DNA of 20,912 bases, from positions 1-20,912 of the forward strand of contig CAZLGO010000026.1 in NCBI GenBank assembly GCA_964559295.1, in the 5' to 3' direction. Source of the DNA: CAZLGO01 sp964559295. Its GTDB lineage: Archaea > Methanobacteriota > Methanobacteria > Methanobacteriales > Methanobacteriaceae. The notes beneath the pieces are model-generated. The model was given only the letters and a program-made list of their open reading frames with translations, was not told where the DNA came from and did not search any database. The position numbers and the translations under genes are program-made. Below, one piece after another: positions 1-6,806 of this stretch (its first letter is position 1; every line of letters begins with the position of its first letter).

Positions 1-1
1 C

Positions 2-94
2 AAGACATATTTGGCGGGACTTGGAGGCAATATTACAAAAACAGACTTACAGAATGTTACAAATTCACTCCAAAATCTGAAAAATAAGTTTTAA
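2..94 (+). CDS. C-terminal end of a PorA-type 2-oxoacid:ferredoxin oxidoreductase alpha subunit (5' truncated by window edge)
   Basis: An open frame runs in from the left edge and ends at TAA (92-94), followed at once by a second stop, TAG. The 30 visible residues begin KTYLAGLGGN. The phrase AGLGG, followed about ten residues later by a polar helix-like tail, matches the extreme C terminus of pyruvate (or 2-ketoisovalerate) synthase alpha subunits, where 'GLGGRD(V/I)T' is typical. Such enzymes make or cleave pyruvate plus CO2 with ferredoxin and coenzyme A in the cytoplasm. No beta subunit follows, although porB often lies directly after porA in methanogens, so either the gene order differs or this is a paralogue. 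The call rests on 30 residues only. Confidence 0.5.
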   Translation, partial: KTYLAGLGGNITKTDLQNVTNSLQNLKNKF

Positions 95-302
95 TAGCAT
101 GCTATCTGATGATCAGAGAGGGTGCTGGTGAATGTGCTGTTTTTTGGTGGTGTTATTTAATTTACTCTAAAGATATTTCCCCATATTTTTGTAAAGGGCT
201 TCTCTCCTCAAAAAACTAAAAGTAATAAGATGTACTTCAGTGGATGAGCCTTTTATATCCTTTGCTGTTCAGCTTTTTTGATCATTGAGGTTTTTGTGGC
301 AC

Positions 303-310
303 TATATAAG
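303..310 (+). promoter_or_regulatory. TATA box candidate for the aldehyde dehydrogenase gene
   Basis: TATATAAG lies 23 bases before the ATG at 334. Archaeal transcription usually starts about 25 bases after the TATA box, so the transcript would start at or next to the ATG and be nearly leaderless. This fits the lack of a good Shine-Dalgarno sequence immediately upstream. The placement is seen; promoter activity is inferred. Confidence 0.45.
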
Positions 311-333
311 AAGATACAAAAAGATGGGATAAT

Positions 334-1749
334 ATGAAGATGTTAATAGATGGAAACTGGATAGATAAAAACAAAAAAATAGAGGTTTTAAATCCTGCGA
401 ACAACGAAATAATCGATACAGTGCCGCTTGGAAGTCGTGAAGATGCAAAAAATGCGATAATTGCTGCAAACAAAGCAAAAAAGACCATGGAAGGAATGCC
501 GTCGCGCAAAGTCTCAGAGATCTTATACAATGTTTCTGAGGAAATTTCAAAAAATTTGATGGAATTTGCAAAAATAATAACCTTAGAATCTGGCAAACCC
601 ATAAAAGATTCAGAAGACGAAGTAAAACGTTCTGCACAAACCATTTTACTTTCAGCAGAGGAATCAAAGAGGATCTATGGTGAAGTAATCCCCATGGATG
701 CATGCATTAACGGAGAAGGAATTCTTGCATTTACCATGAAGCTGCCGGTAGGTGTTGTTGGAGCAATAACTCCCTTTAACTATCCACTGAATTTAGCTAT
801 CCATAAGGTTGCCCCAGCAATTGCAGCGAAAAATACTGTTGTCTTAAAACCCTCCGTGAAGACACCACTTACTGCGCTTAAGTTAGCCGAGATTATGAAT
901 GGATATCTACCAAATGGAGTTTTAAATGTCGTAACAGGATATGGTAGTGTTGTTGGCGATGAAATTGTATCAAGTGAACTTGTAAATAAGATATCCTTTA
1001 CAGGAAGCATAGAAGTTGGCATTTTAATATCAAAAAAGGCTGGCATGAAGAAGTTAACACTGGAACTTGGAGGATCTGATCCATTGATCGTGCTGAATGA
1101 CGCTGATGTTGATGAAGCTGTAATAGCTGCCAGAAAGGGTTCGTATCTTAATGCAGGTCAGGTTTGTATAGGTGTAAAAAGGATAATCCTCGATAAAAGG
1201 ATAGCAGATGAGTTCGTTGATAAACTTGTAAGAGAGACCAAAAAACTAAAGGTTGATGATCCACTTGATCCCAGCACAGATATAGGACCTCTCATTGATG
1301 AAGAGGCGGCAATTGAAGTTGAAAGTGTTGTCAAAGAGGCTTTAGATGATGGGGCAGAGCTTCTATGTGGTGGGAAGCGTAATGGTGCATTCTACAGTCC
1401 CACAGTTTTGGATAACGTGGATCCCCAAATGAGGGTTGTAAAAGAAGAAGTATTTGGACCCATATCACCTATAATCCGTGTTGATGGAATCGATGATGCA
1501 TTGGACATCGCAAACGATACAAAATATGGTCTTCAGGCTGGGATATTCACAAATAACATAAACAAGGCTATAAAGGCTGCAAGAGTTATAGAAGCTGGAG
1601 GGGTGTTGATAAACAAGCAATCCACATATCGCACCGATAACATGCCTTTCGGCGGATTTAGGATGAGCGGACTTGGTAAGGAAGGAGTTAAGTATGGGGT
1701 TGAAGATATGACCAGAACTAAGCTTGTGGTTATCAACCCATTGAAATGA
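334..1749 (+). CDS. cofA: NAD(P)-dependent aldehyde dehydrogenase, likely lactaldehyde dehydrogenase of F420 biosynthesis
   Basis: A 471-residue aldehyde dehydrogenase of normal length. Visible landmarks are TPFNYP (146-151, with the oxyanion Asn149), KPS (172-174), FTGS (222-225), ELGG (Glu244 as general base), GQVC (catalytic Cys278), and EEVFGP and NMPFGG further on. The overall pattern resembles the archaeal CofA/MJ1411 type, including short spacing and an MPFGGF-GLGKEG end. CofA oxidises lactaldehyde to L-lactate, a precursor of coenzyme F420. An alternative is non-phosphorylating glyceraldehyde-3-phosphate or succinate-semialdehyde dehydrogenase, since substrate cannot be read from motifs alone. 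The gene stands alone: 239 bases separate it from the upstream gene and 184 from the next. It has a TATA-like box but no clear ribosome binding site. Confidence 0.75.
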   Translation: MKMLIDGNWIDKNKKIEVLNPANNEIIDTVPLGSREDAKNAIIAANKAKKTMEGMPSRKVSEILYNVSEEISKNLMEFAKIITLESGKPIKDSEDEVKRSAQTILLSAEESKRIYGEVIPMDACINGEGILAFTMKLPVGVVGAITPFNYPLNLAIHKVAPAIAAKNTVVLKPSVKTPLTALKLAEIMNGYLPNGVLNVVTGYGSVVGDEIVSSELVNKISFTGSIEVGILISKKAGMKKLTLELGGSDPLIVLNDADVDEAVIAARKGSYLNAGQVCIGVKRIILDKRIADEFVDKLVRETKKLKVDDPLDPSTDIGPLIDEEAAIEVESVVKEALDDGAELLCGGKRNGAFYSPTVLDNVDPQMRVVKEEVFGPISPIIRVDGIDDALDIANDTKYGLQAGIFTNNINKAIKAARVIEAGGVLINKQSTYRTDNMPFGGFRMSGLGKEGVKYGVEDMTRTKLVVINPLK

Positions 1750-1933
1750 CTAATAGGTCTATACTTGCTATAATTTGCCTCAAAAGTCTGTATTATGTAG
1801 TTTATCACGATATCATTTTTATAGTGGAAAATGTTAATATAAAGAATAGATATAGATAGAGTGATTGTGTAGTTTCTGTTGAGGCATTGATTGATTAGCG
1901 ATTTAGTTAAAATTAAGAATTGGTGGTGAAAGT

Positions 1934-2254
1934 ATGGTTGAGCTGTCTAGTCTATATGGTTTGGATATGTACACAACACGTGGTAAGTACGTTGGAAGAG
2001 TTCAGGATGTTGTCTTGAACATAAAAAAAGGAAGGGTATCAACCCTTAAGGTAAAGCGTATGAAAGCTGAAAGAAAAACAGTGGGTTTGAAGGATGTTAT
2101 AAGCAGTATACGCATAGTCCCAGAAGCAGATGAAACAAAAGTTTTGAAAGAAGAACCTGGTGCCATTGATATACCCTATGAAAGGGTTCAGGCCGTGGGG
2201 GACATCCTCCTGATAAGTCCTGAAACATCTGTTGAGATGGGAAGTACAACATGA
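1934..2254 (+). CDS. PRC-barrel domain protein
   Basis: A 106-residue soluble protein with a single PRC-barrel, a small beta-barrel fold found in photosynthetic reaction centre H subunits, RimM and many small archaeal proteins. The signature is LYGLDMYTTRGKYVGRVQDV near the N terminus and an 'IDIPYERVQAVGDILLIS' strand pair near residues 78-95. Archaeal PRC-barrel proteins are mostly uncharacterised and thought to be adaptor or RNA-metabolism proteins. The ATG is preceded by GGTGGTGA (1922-1929), a good Shine-Dalgarno site. A TATA-like stretch (TTAATATAAAG, 1834-1844) could drive it. Its TGA overlaps the ATG of the aspartate dehydrogenase gene (ATGA at 2251-2254), so the two are probably co-translated. 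The family assignment is firm; the function is unknown. Confidence 0.85.
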   Translation: MVELSSLYGLDMYTTRGKYVGRVQDVVLNIKKGRVSTLKVKRMKAERKTVGLKDVISSIRIVPEADETKVLKEEPGAIDIPYERVQAVGDILLISPETSVEMGSTT

Positions 2255-3015
2255 AAGTTGGTATTGTAGGATGTGGTGCCATTGCCACAGTAATAACCAG
2301 CTTTGCAGCCAAAGGAAAATTAGGTGCTGATTTGAAATTCTTTTATGATAAGAATATAAAAAAAGCCAGAAATTTGGCCTCTCTGGTTGATGGGGTAGCT
2401 ATTTCTGACATCGAAGATATGTTAGATGAAGTTGATCTTGTTGTTGAGTCTGCATCACCTCAAGCTGTAGAAGAGCTTGCTCCTAAAATTTTAGAACGTG
2501 GAAAAAGCGTTCTTATAATGAGTGTTGGGGCTTTGATGGATTTCAAGCTTAAAGATAGGCTTGAGAGTATTGCAGCAGAAAACAATGCTAAGATATATGC
2601 ACCTTCAGGTGCTATTGTCGGATTAGATGGTGTTAAAGCAGCTTCTATTGGAAATATAAGAAAAGCCACGCTAACAACAAGAAAACCTCCTGAGTCCCTG
2701 GGGATTTTAACAGACGTTGAAAAAGTCGTATACAAGGGAGCTGCTTCTGAAGCTGTCAGAAAATTCCCGGTAAACATAAATGTGGCAGCTTCTTTGAGTA
2801 TTGCATGTGGAAGAGAAGTAGAGGTTAAAATAATAGCAGATCCATCCGTTGACCGAAATGTACACGAGGTTTTTGTTGAGGGTGACTTTGGAGAACTTAA
2901 AACCACTACAAGAAACATCCCATGTCCTATGAACCCAAAAACAAGCACATTAGCCGCTTATTCTGCTATAAAACTTCTTAAAAACTTAAATGAGAACATG
3001 ATTGTAGGAACATGA
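2251..3015 (+). CDS. nadX: L-aspartate dehydrogenase
   Basis: A 254-residue protein, the usual length for L-aspartate dehydrogenase, which oxidises aspartate to iminoaspartate with NAD(P)+ and feeds quinolinate synthase (NadA) in NAD synthesis. The N terminus carries the dinucleotide-binding glycine motif GIVGCGAIA (4-12). Further landmarks are ESASPQAVEE (66-75), a YAPSGAIVGLDG loop (116-127), and FPVNINVAASL (172-182). His205 in RNVHEVFVEG is the expected catalytic histidine, and the family end NPKTSTLAAYSA lies at 228-239. It replaces the oxygen-requiring aspartate oxidase (NadB), which suits an anaerobe. It begins inside the stop codon of the PRC-barrel gene. No other quinolinate gene adjoins it, but the last NAD enzyme, nadM, lies near the other end of the window. 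Confidence 0.93.
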   Translation: MKVGIVGCGAIATVITSFAAKGKLGADLKFFYDKNIKKARNLASLVDGVAISDIEDMLDEVDLVVESASPQAVEELAPKILERGKSVLIMSVGALMDFKLKDRLESIAAENNAKIYAPSGAIVGLDGVKAASIGNIRKATLTTRKPPESLGILTDVEKVVYKGAASEAVRKFPVNINVAASLSIACGREVEVKIIADPSVDRNVHEVFVEGDFGELKTTTRNIPCPMNPKTSTLAAYSAIKLLKNLNENMIVGT

Positions 3016-3018
3016 CCC

Positions 3019-3044
3019 AACCTTTTAAAAAAAGTTGATCAAAA
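3019..3044 (+). repeat. Intergenic hairpin repeat unit (variant) with TTGATCAAA tail
   Basis: Three bases after the nadX stop the sequence reads AACCTTTT-AAAA-AAAGTT followed by GATCAAAA. It is an 18-nt relative of the 19-nt hairpin family found elsewhere in the window, with one G of the right arm missing. It fills the gap before thg1. A TTG inside it (3035) is in frame with thg1 but is unlikely to be the start. Confidence 0.6.
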
Positions 3045-3070
3045 CGCAGATGAGAACAGATCATGGGAAC

Positions 3071-3802
3071 ATGACGGAATGTGAAATATTTTCAAACCTA
3101 AAAGTCCCTTGTGGATCAAAGGTTGTTGTGAGAGCAGATGGAAGAAATTTTTCAGGAGTTTCATCTAATCTTGGGCTTGAGAAGCCATATGACAAGTCAT
3201 TTGTAAAAAATATGGTTGATGCATCACGTCTTCTTTTTTATGAATTTAGCCCAGCTTTTGTGTACACATTTTCTGATGAGATTAATATTCTGCTTTCTGA
3301 GGTTCCATTTGCAGGAAGAGTCGAAAAGCTCGACTCTGTTTTTGCAAGTTTTCTTGGAAGTGCACTTACAGCATCTCTGAAAGATTCATATGAAAACCTA
3401 ATAAAGCCTATCTCATTTGATGCAAGGGTAATCCCAATCTCTTCAGGAAACGTTGTTAAATACTTCAGAATAAGGCAAAATGAGGCATGGAGAAACTGCA
3501 TTAATGGGTATGTTTACTGGACCCTTAAAAAAGAATATGGAAAGGAGAAGGCAATAAAAATTCTTAAAGGAAAAAAAAGCAAACAGATACATGACATATT
3601 GTTTGATAGAGGCATAAATATCGCTGAAGTTCCAGCATGGCAAAGAAGAGGTGTTGGAATCTACAAAAAAGAAGTTTATGTCGAAGGATACAATCCAATT
3701 TCAAAAGAAAATGTTTTATCAAAAAGAAAAAGGATTTTTGTTGATTGGAACTTACCGCTTTTTGATAAGGAATTTTTCAATTTAAAAAACATCAGGATTT
3801 AG
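3071..3802 (+). CDS. thg1: tRNA(His) 5'-guanylyltransferase (Thg1)
   Basis: A 243-residue Thg1-family enzyme, which adds a nucleotide in the 3'-to-5' direction at the 5' end of tRNA. Archaeal members do this in a template-dependent way and can repair tRNA 5' ends. The metal-binding motifs are visible: RADGRNF (Asp23) and FSDEIN (Asp69, Glu70), followed by SSGNVVKYFRIRQNEAWRNC and an archaeal-type 'INGYVYWTLKKEYG' region in place of the eukaryotic HINNLYN motif. I chose the ATG at 3071 because relatives start a few residues before 'EIFxxLKVP'. An in-frame ATG at 3050 would add seven residues, and a TTG at 3035 lies inside a repeat element. It ends in TAG; see the linked finding on the next gene. 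Confidence 0.88.
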   Translation: MTECEIFSNLKVPCGSKVVVRADGRNFSGVSSNLGLEKPYDKSFVKNMVDASRLLFYEFSPAFVYTFSDEINILLSEVPFAGRVEKLDSVFASFLGSALTASLKDSYENLIKPISFDARVIPISSGNVVKYFRIRQNEAWRNCINGYVYWTLKKEYGKEKAIKILKGKKSKQIHDILFDRGINIAEVPAWQRRGVGIYKKEVYVEGYNPISKENVLSKRKRIFVDWNLPLFDKEFFNLKNIRI

Positions 3803-3808
3803 CGAAAA

Positions 3809-4240
3809 ATGAACAAGAAACTTGAAAGTCTAATTGGATATATTTTTAGGGCAGATAAAATCGCATTTTCAAAAATCCAAATAGAAAAAAATGTTATAGA
3901 AGATATCATACAGATCGCAAGAAAAATGTATCCTAATGAATTCGCTGCACTTCTTCAAGGTGGGATTGAACAAGGCACTTTACACATAGATGGATTGATA
4001 TTTCTTCCAGGAACATCGTCTGATGAAGGTGCCATAATGCAGACCCACATGTTGCCCTTAATATCCACTGTAGGATCTGTTCACAGCCATCCAGGATACG
4101 ATGCAAGTCCATCTAAAGCTGACCTACAATTTTTTTCAAAAAGAGGACTTGTACATCTTATAATCGCAAAGCCGTATGATAGAAAAAGTATCAGAGCTTA
4201 CGATGCGTCTGGGAATTTGATAGATTATGATGTTTCGTAA
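3809..4240 (+). CDS. JAMM/MPN+ metalloprotease domain protein (archaeal Rpn11/desampylase-like)
   Basis: A 143-residue protein of the Mov34/MPN/PAD-1 family. The zinc site is complete: Glu44 in NEFAALLQGG, then His92 and His94 in HSHPGYDASPS, Ser102 and Asp105. MPN+ proteins cleave isopeptide bonds. The characterised archaeal member HvJAMM1 removes ubiquitin-like SAMP modifiers and acts with SAMP/MoaD-type sulfur-carrier proteins, so a link to the moaE gene in this window is possible but unproven. It starts six bases after the thg1 stop and in the same reading frame. A weak AGGA (3794-3797) may be the ribosome binding site. No membrane segment or signal peptide is visible. The fold is confident; the substrate is unknown. 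Confidence 0.85.
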   Translation: MNKKLESLIGYIFRADKIAFSKIQIEKNVIEDIIQIARKMYPNEFAALLQGGIEQGTLHIDGLIFLPGTSSDEGAIMQTHMLPLISTVGSVHSHPGYDASPSKADLQFFSKRGLVHLIIAKPYDRKSIRAYDASGNLIDYDVS

Positions 4241-4293
4241 GATCATAGGTCTGAGAGGATTATTTGGTTTAGAAGTAAAAGGTGGTAGACAAA

Positions 4294-4542
4294 ATGAACA
4301 GAAGATTTTGGGACTATTGGGTTGCGGGACTCATATTTGCTGTGTTTTCATCAGGGACAATATGGGCAATAAATATATTTCAAGAAAACGTGATAATTTA
4401 TCTTAAGAGATCACTGCCGCTGTGGACATGGCTTTTGATAACGCTCATAACTGCTGCAGTAATTTTTATAACAATCCCGTGGATTTATGGACGACTTATA
4501 AAATGGATTTATGAGGAGTTTGGATTAAGAGAAACACCTTAA
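4294..4542 (+). CDS. Small two-helix membrane protein, unknown function
   Basis: An 82-residue hydrophobic protein that I do not recognise. It has a basic N terminus (MNRRFWDYW), a first membrane span at about residues 8-28 (VAGLIFAVFSSGTIWAINIF), a short loop with Lys and Arg, a second span at about 43-66, and a charged tail (RLIKWIYEEFGLRETP). A GTG at 4282 is in frame, but that GTG lies inside GGTGGT, a Shine-Dalgarno-like sequence ideally placed for the ATG at 4294, so I used the ATG. It sits 53 bases after the JAMM gene and just before the secretion ATPase. It could be an accessory membrane protein for either, but nothing in the sequence proves it. Confidence 0.65.
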   Translation: MNRRFWDYWVAGLIFAVFSSGTIWAINIFQENVIIYLKRSLPLWTWLLITLITAAVIFITIPWIYGRLIKWIYEEFGLRETP

Positions 4543-4567
4543 ATTTTTATCTGGAAAAATTTAATTT

Positions 4568-4585
4568 AAAGGAGGCGTCTTTACG
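4568..4585 (+). promoter_or_regulatory. Strong Shine-Dalgarno site placed in front of an ACG codon
   Basis: AAAGGAGG (4568-4575) is the best ribosome binding site in the window. Seven bases later, at 4583-4585, stands ACG, in frame with the secretion ATPase. The frame has no ATG, GTG or TTG between its upstream stop (TAA, 4562-4564) and the TTG at 4802. The site therefore points to translation from ACG, or to a T-to-C change or sequencing error in an original ATG. Confidence 0.6.
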
Positions 4586-5980
4586 AAAAAAATAAGACAA
4601 AAGGTATATTATAAAGAGTATCCACATTATAGAATAGATGAAGACCTATTAAACCACCTAAAAAATGCTGTTTTCTCAGAAACCCATAATCCTTCGGCCG
4701 AAGATATCAAAGAGATCGTATTATCTTACCTTCTGGAAAACAATTATTTAGATCTGATTGATGATAGCAAAAAAATATCAGAAGTTGTTGAAAGAGAAAT
4801 ATTGGGCTATGGGATAATAGATCCTCTCATTGGTGATGATAATCTTGAAGAGATAATGATAATTGGTGTTGGAAAACCAATTTATGTATTCACAAGGCAT
4901 GGAGATATGATCAAAACAAACTTAAAATTTGAGACGCAAGAGGATCTAATAGCAATCACCAATAAAATAGTAAGAGAGACTGGAAAGAAAATATCACAAG
5001 ATAATCCTGTAATTGATGCCAGATTACCTGATGGGTCACGTATTAACATTACCATGCCCCCTATATCTACCAGAGGAACCACCATAACCATTCGACAGTT
5101 TAGAAAGGATCCCCTAACCATCGTAGATCTTATAAAAAACAACACCATGAATTATGATATTGCATCATTTTTATGGCTTGCAACAGATGGACAGGGTTTT
5201 CCTGCCTCTTTTTTAATATCTGGAGGAACTGCTTGTGGTAAAACAACAACACTCAATGCCCTAGCAGGTCTGATTCCGCCTAACAAAAGGATAATAACAA
5301 TAGAGGATACAATCGAACTTTACCTTCCCCATGAACATGTTGTTACATTGGAAACCAAGATCCCGTCATTAGAGGATGAAAAGGAAATTGATATGGATTT
5401 TCTTATCAGAAATTCACTAAGACAAAGACCAGACGTCATCGTTGTAGGTGAGGTGAGGGGAAAAGAGGCTGGGATACTTTTTACAGCTTTAAATACAGGA
5501 CATACTGTAATGGGGACTTTGCACTCCCACACAGCAAGAGAAACAATCAACAGGTTGATCAATCCTCCTATGGATGTTCCAATTATAATGATCCCTGCAT
5601 TGGATTTTATAATAATGCAAAATCGTATGACTCACCCAAAACTTGGGCATATTCGCAGAATAACTGAAATAGCTGAAATAGCAGGGGTAGAGGAGGACAA
5701 CATACAACTAAACCAACTGTATTCTTATGATCTTATCAAAGATTCTTTTGAGATGGTCGGAATAAGCCCATATTATCTGAAAAAATTAGAAGATGCCCAT
5801 GCATGTGGTATAAATGAAATTAAAAAGGAGCTTTCCATAAGGAGGGAAATACTAAAATACATGGTCTCTCGTAACATCAACACAATAGATGGCATAAAAA
5901 AAATCGTCTATTCTTATTATGATGATGCAGAATCCACGATAAAAAAAATAGTTCCGCATGTTAACGACATCTATGGGTGA
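4583..5980 (+). CDS. Type II/IV secretion system ATPase (VirB11/TadA/archaeal pilus type), apparent ACG start
   Basis: A secretion ATPase of about 465 residues that powers assembly of type IV pilus-like filaments at the inner face of the membrane. Numbering from the ACG, it shows the N-domain phrase 'LGYGIIDPLIGDDNLEEIMI', Walker A GGTACGKT (214-221), Asp box IEDT (240-243), Walker B region DVIVVGEVRG (284-293) and His box GTLHSH (311-316). Starting at the TTG at 4802 would remove 73 residues that read as normal coding sequence (VYYKEYPHYRIDEDLLNHLK) and lead directly into the N-domain, so the longer frame is preferred. The Walker A residue before GKT is Cys, where Ser is common. No TadC/FlaJ-type membrane partner follows; the next gene is a glycosyltransferase. 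Family confident, specific system unknown. Confidence 0.85.
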   Translation, partial: TKKIRQKVYYKEYPHYRIDEDLLNHLKNAVFSETHNPSAEDIKEIVLSYLLENNYLDLIDDSKKISEVVEREILGYGIIDPLIGDDNLEEIMIIGVGKPIYVFTRHGDMIKTNLKFETQEDLIAITNKIVRETGKKISQDNPVIDARLPDGSRINITMPPISTRGTTITIRQFRKDPLTIVDLIKNNTMNYDIASFLWLATDGQGFPASFLISGGTACGKTTTLNALAGLIPPNKRIITIEDTIELYLPHEHVVTLETKIPSLEDEKEIDMDFLIRNSLRQRPDVIVVGEVRGKEAGILFTALNTGHTVMGTLHSHTARETINRLINPPMDVPIIMIPALDFIIMQNRMTHPKLGHIRRITEIAEIAGVEEDNIQLNQLYSYDLIKDSFEMVGISPYYLKKLEDAHACGINEIKKELSIRREILKYMVSRNINTIDGIKKIVYSYYDDAESTIKKIVPHVNDIYG

Positions 5981-6014
5981 AGCAGAGTGTCAGTGAAGGC
6001 ACAAAATTTCGATG

Positions 6015-6033
6015 AACCTTTTTCCAAAAGGTT
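6015..6033 (+). repeat. Perfect 19-nt hairpin repeat upstream of a glycosyltransferase start
   Basis: AACCTTTT-TCC-AAAAGGTT forms a perfect 8-bp stem with a 3-nt loop and lies four bases before the ATG at 6038. It is a member of the dispersed hairpin family. Its presence argues that the stretch from the GTG at 5987 to 6037 is leader and not coding sequence. Confidence 0.65.
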
Positions 6034-6037
6034 GAAG

Positions 6038-6724
6038 ATGAAGGTATTTGTGGTCATACCAGCATACAATGAAAGCAAAACCATGGAAAGGGTCATGAAA
6101 GGTCTCGAGAACAAAGATTTACACATAATCGTGGTAGATGATGGCTCGGTTGATGATACCTGCAAGATAGTAAAAAACTTCTTTGATAAATCAAATCTTA
6201 GCGGATCTGTTTACAGACATATACTAAACAGAGGCTTGGGCGCATCTTTGAAGACTGGAATAGAAGCAGCACTCGCAAAAAATCCAGATATAATCGTAAC
6301 CTTTGATGCAGATGGTCAGCATGACCCTAACGACATTGATCGTATTTTTGAACCCATAATTAAAGGTAGGGCAGATGTTGTGATAGGAAAGAGAGATTTT
6401 AGTAAGATGCCCTTTACAAAAAAACTTGGTAATTACATTATGAACACGATAACATGGATTTTTTATGGGATCTATGTTCGTGATTCCCAATCTGGCTTAA
6501 GAGCATTTAACAGGAAAGCAGCAAAAGCTCTTAATATAAGTACAAGAGGATATGGGGTATCCTCTGAGATCGTGAAGGAAATTAAAAGAAATCAGTTAAA
6601 ATTTGAAGAGATGCCGATCAGGACCATTTACACAGACTATTCAATGTCAAAAGGAACAAATCTCAAGGTAGGTTTTAAAATACTTATTAGAATGATAGTA
6701 GACAACCTTTTAAAGAAAGGTTGA
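6038..6724 (+). CDS. Family 2 glycosyltransferase, dolichyl-phosphate mannose/glucose synthase-like
   Basis: A 228-residue cytoplasmic GT2 enzyme of the DPM1 type, which transfers a sugar from a nucleotide sugar to a dolichyl (polyprenyl) phosphate carrier for glycan assembly. Motifs are VVIPAYNES near the start, VVDDGSVDDT, a donor-site VTFDADGQHDP (DAD metal motif), and SQSGLRAFNR near residue 150. It has no C-terminal membrane domain, so it is the short form. The family normally begins 'MKVFVVIPAYNE', matching the ATG at 6038. A GTG at 5987 would add 17 residues partly encoded by a hairpin repeat and is less likely. At the other end, the last codons and the TGA are themselves part of another repeat copy. 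It follows the secretion ATPase by 57 bases and may be co-transcribed. Confidence 0.85.
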   Translation: MKVFVVIPAYNESKTMERVMKGLENKDLHIIVVDDGSVDDTCKIVKNFFDKSNLSGSVYRHILNRGLGASLKTGIEAALAKNPDIIVTFDADGQHDPNDIDRIFEPIIKGRADVVIGKRDFSKMPFTKKLGNYIMNTITWIFYGIYVRDSQSGLRAFNRKAAKALNISTRGYGVSSEIVKEIKRNQLKFEEMPIRTIYTDYSMSKGTNLKVGFKILIRMIVDNLLKKG

Positions 6725-6806
6725 TCAAAAAGGCGACCTGCGATCGCCTGTTGGTAAACTTTCCTAAGTTTTTTGGGTCAATCTTCTCTTAAAGGATTGA
6801 TCAAAG
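6704..6806 (+). repeat. Composite multi-hairpin element at the 3' end of the GT2 gene (copy 1)
   Basis: Four hairpins in a row: AACCTTTT/GAAAGGTT (6704-6722, one T-G pair), AGGCGA-7 nt-TCGCCT (6731-6749), AAACTT/AAGTTT (6756-6771), and AATC...GATT (6780-6798) ending in TTGATCAAAG. The first overlaps the last 21 bases of the glycosyltransferase gene and supplies its stop codon. A very similar element lies at 12641. Another family hairpin, AAGCTTTT-AGA-AAAAGTTT, follows at 6808-6826. The position suggests a transcript 3' end or terminator-like structure, or a mobile palindromic repeat. Confidence 0.7.

Noticed and set aside
140..333. Terminator or small gene between the porA-like end and cofA
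   Set aside because: There are short T runs (around 139-145 and 274-280) but no hairpin and no open frame with a start and ribosome binding site.
3035..3070. TTG at 3035 as the start of thg1
   Set aside because: The TTG lies inside a hairpin repeat, has no ribosome binding site, and adds residues that Thg1 relatives lack.
4282..4293. GTG at 4282 as start of the small membrane protein
   Set aside because: The GTG is part of a GGTGGT ribosome binding site well placed for the ATG at 4294.
5987..6037. GTG at 5987 as the start of the GT2 gene
   Set aside because: The extra 17 residues are partly encoded by a perfect hairpin repeat, and the family begins at 'MKVFVVIPAYNE', which matches the ATG at 6038.
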